Assembly: GCF_006715175.1 (NCBI RefSeq)
Contig: NZ_VFMQ01000001.1
Location: forward strand, 3,410,001 to 3,474,000
Direction: 5' to 3'
Length of the DNA stretch: 64,000 nt
Origin: Curtobacterium citreum
Lineage (GTDB): Bacteria > Actinomycetota > Actinomycetes > Actinomycetales > Microbacteriaceae
Made by a program: the position numbers and the translations under genes. Numbering within the stretch: position 1 is the stretch's first letter; each line of letters starts with the position of its first letter. The notes under the pieces are model-generated. The model made no database searches and was not told the DNA's origin. It saw nothing but the letters and a program-made list of their open reading frames with translations. Below, piece by piece: positions 62,143 to 64,000 of the stretch.

Positions 62143-63213
62143 CTACGCGATCGGGGCGGTCGCGACCGGGGCGCCGAGCAGCCGGAGCGCGACGGCGTCC
62201 CCGGCGGTGCGGCGGTCGCCGACCTCGTGCTGGACGGTCACGACGGTGTCGTCGTCGAGCCGGACCGTGGTGCGCCGGATCGACCCGAGGAAGCTCGACG
62301 CGACGACGGTGCCGGTGACCCCGTCGGACGCGAAGGCGACGTCCTCCGGCCGGACGTAGGCGAGCACCGGGCCGTCCACCGCCCCGGTGTCGAGCGCCGG
62401 CACGCGGAAGCCGTACACGAACACGTCGCCGCCGCGCAGGTCCCCGCGGAGCCGGTTCGACTGCCCGACGAAGTCCGCCGTGAACGCCGAGGTCGGGGTG
62501 CGGTACAGCTCCTCCGGCGTCCCGACCTGCTCGACGTCCCCGGCGTGCATCACCGCGATCCGGTCGGAGACGGCGAGCGCCTCCTCTTGGTCGTGGGTGA
62601 CGAACACGGTCGTGATGCCGAGGTCGCTCTGGATGCGGCGGATCTCGTCGCGCAGGGACACCCGGACCTTGGCGTCGAGGGCGGAGAGCGGCTCGTCGAG
62701 CAGCAGGACCCGGGGGCGGGTGACGAGCGCCCGGGCCAGGGCGACGCGCTGCTGCTGACCGCCGGAGAGCTGGTGCGGGTACCGGTCCGCGAACTCGCCG
62801 AGGTGCACCATGTCGAGCGCGTCGACGACCTGGGCGCGACGCTCGGCAGCGGGGACCTTCCGCATCTCGAGGCCGAACGCGACGTTCTGGCGCACGGTCA
62901 TGTGCGGGAACAGCGAGTACTGCTGGAACACCATCCCGATGTCGCGCTTGTTCACCGGGGTCTGCGCGACGTCGACGCCGTCGATGCGGATCGCGCCGGC
63001 GTCGATCGCCTCGAGCCCGGCGAGGGCCCGGAGCGCCGTGGTCTTGCCGCAGCCGGACGGGCCGAGGAGCGAGACGAACTCCCCCGGCTCGATGCGGAGG
63101 GACAGCCCGGCGAGGGCGCGGTGCGTGCCGTAGTGCTTCTCGACGGCCTCGAGCTCCACGGTCGCGCCCTCGGTGACGAGGGACGACGGGGCGGCGGGCG
63201 CGGTGACGGTCAT
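62143..63213 (-). CDS. ABC importer ATPase, PotA/CysA-type
   Basis: 356 residues. Walker A GPSGCGKTTA, the Q loop in VFQQYSLFPHM, signature LSGGQQQRV, Walker B LLLDEPLSALD and switch HDQEEA. The C-terminal TOBE domain (about 245-356) is typical of ATPases for spermidine, iron, sulfate or phosphonate importers. ATG overlaps the stop of the permease gene (ATGA). Substrate not resolvable. Confidence 0.9.
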   Translation of the reverse strand: MTVTAPAAPSSLVTEGATVELEAVEKHYGTHRALAGLSLRIEPGEFVSLLGPSGCGKTTALRALAGLEAIDAGAIRIDGVDVAQTPVNKRDIGMVFQQYSLFPHMTVRQNVAFGLEMRKVPAAERRAQVVDALDMVHLGEFADRYPHQLSGGQQQRVALARALVTRPRVLLLDEPLSALDAKVRVSLRDEIRRIQSDLGITTVFVTHDQEEALAVSDRIAVMHAGDVEQVGTPEELYRTPTSAFTADFVGQSNRLRGDLRGGDVFVYGFRVPALDTGAVDGPVLAYVRPEDVAFASDGVTGTVVASSFLGSIRRTTVRLDDDTVVTVQHEVGDRRTAGDAVALRLLGAPVATAPIA

Positions 63214-64000
63214 GCGGACTCCTTGGAGCGGGACCGGCGGGACGTCCCGACGCGGCCGATGAGGACGAGCAGCACGAACCCGAACAGCAGTGCGGCGAGC
63301 GAGAACACCGCGGCGACGTACGGGTCGGTCCCCTGGACGAGCAGCAGCGCGGTCTGGAAGGTCGTCCGGGACAGGAACGAGGCGAGCGTGTACTCGCCGA
63401 GGACGACGGTGATCGTGAGGAAGCACGCGGCCGTGATGCCGCGGCGGAGGTTCGGCAGCAGGATCCGCCACGTCACGGTCCACCACGAGGCACCGAGCGA
63501 GCGGGCCGCCTCGGACAGGGTGGTGACGTCGACGGCGGTCAGCGCGGTCGCGATCGGGCGGAACGCGAACGGCAGGGCCACGATCCCGATCGCGAAGGAC
63601 AGCGTCCACGCGTCCGAGCCGAGGAGCTGCGCGACCACCTGGTACACGGGGATGAACCCGACGACGAGCACGACCAGGGGCACCGTGATCGGGACGAGGC
63701 AGACGAACTCGAGCACCCGCCGCAGCCGCGGGTACCGCAGCGCCGTGACGACCTGCGCGGGCAGGAGGACGAACAGCACGATCGCCACCGTGATGACGGC
63801 GATGAGCAGGGACGCGGACAGGCCGTCGAACACCGGCTGGTAGGTGCCCGCGTTCGCCGGGTCGAGGATCGCTGCGTAGTGCGCGAGCGTCAGCGACCCG
63901 TCGGTGCCCTGCCGGAACGTGAACTGCAGGAGCGCGAGGAGCGGGACGGCGAACACGAGGCCGACCACGCCGAGCACGATCGCGGCGGTGACCCGTGACG
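63210..64000 (-). CDS. ABC transporter permease, 5' end beyond window
   Basis: At least 263 residues are in the window and the frame stays open to the right edge, so the true start may lie outside; the first in-window start is a GTG at 63977. Six hydrophobic segments and an EAA loop (EAARSLGASWWTVTWRILLPNL) fit the PotB/PotC type. C-terminus is basic (GTSRRSRSK). Partner of the ATPase downstream. Confidence 0.88.
   Translation of the reverse strand, partial: SRVTAAIVLGVVGLVFAVPLLALLQFTFRQGTDGSLTLAHYAAILDPANAGTYQPVFDGLSASLLIAVITVAIVLFVLLPAQVVTALRYPRLRRVLEFVCLVPITVPLVVLVVGFIPVYQVVAQLLGSDAWTLSFAIGIVALPFAFRPIATALTAVDVTTLSEAARSLGASWWTVTWRILLPNLRRGITAACFLTITVVLGEYTLASFLSRTTFQTALLLVQGTDPYVAAVFSLAALLFGFVLLVLIGRVGTSRRSRSKESA

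Overview
The window is very GC-rich and densely coded, with many GTG and TTG starts and many 4-base ATGA or GTGA stop/start overlaps. It carries actinobacterial marker genes: carD, mshD (mycothiol), a GlnR-type orphan regulator, senX3-regX3, and ppk next to a mutT1-type Nudix gene. It looks like a chromosomal segment from a Microbacteriaceae member, perhaps Curtobacterium-like. The genus is an inference; no 16S gene is present.

Layout. 1-12.8 kb holds housekeeping and regulatory genes: ispD (cut by the window edge), carD, a lipoprotein, regX3-senX3 divergent from phoU across a three-repeat PHO box, gpmA, a methyltransferase, ygfZ, a nitrobindin-like FABP protein with two small membrane proteins nearby, then glnR-mshD. 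10.8-31.6 kb is the main accessory region and looks like a type VII secretion (T7SS)/polymorphic toxin locus. It contains a transmembrane Ser/Thr kinase, an FHA-FtsK ATPase of the EssC/EccC type with three P-loop modules, a membrane-anchored periplasmic-binding-like protein, a large coiled-coil lipoprotein, a frameshifted membrane protein, an Imm1-like fragment, a tandem array of six small membrane proteins in two or three paralogous families, a 1769-residue Rhs/YD-repeat protein with a WXG100-like N-terminus, and a separate WXG100 protein.

31.9-39.5 kb is phosphate metabolism: ppk, a Nudix/histidine-phosphatase fusion, and pstSCAB behind a second PHO box. With regX3-senX3-phoU at 2-4.6 kb this forms one phosphate regulon, apparently split by the T7SS/Rhs locus. 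39.5-43.9 kb has a SigK/RskA-type sigma/anti-sigma pair, a possible structured small RNA, tRNA-Lys(TTT) followed by a tandem array of copies of its own 3' half, and small hypothetical genes. 44-48 kb is galactose use (galM-like, DeoR regulator, galT, galK). 48.3-50.7 kb is glyA-folD under a ZTP (pfl) riboswitch. 50.7-55 kb has clpS, a DUF2017 gene, an NmrA-type oxidoreductase, two MarR regulators and an MFS exporter whose start codon appears to be ACG. 55-61.5 kb has purU, nagA and nagB, the last under a perfect DasR-type operator, plus an XRE regulator/SDR pair and a PatB-type aminotransferase. The right end is a Nudix gene and part of an ABC importer.

Most convergent gene junctions hold perfect GC-rich hairpins. 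Many share a GGAGGC/GCCTCC core. The features most worth pursuing are the T7SS-Rhs-immunity array, the tRNA-Lys 3'-half repeats and the candidate small RNA near 41.45 kb.
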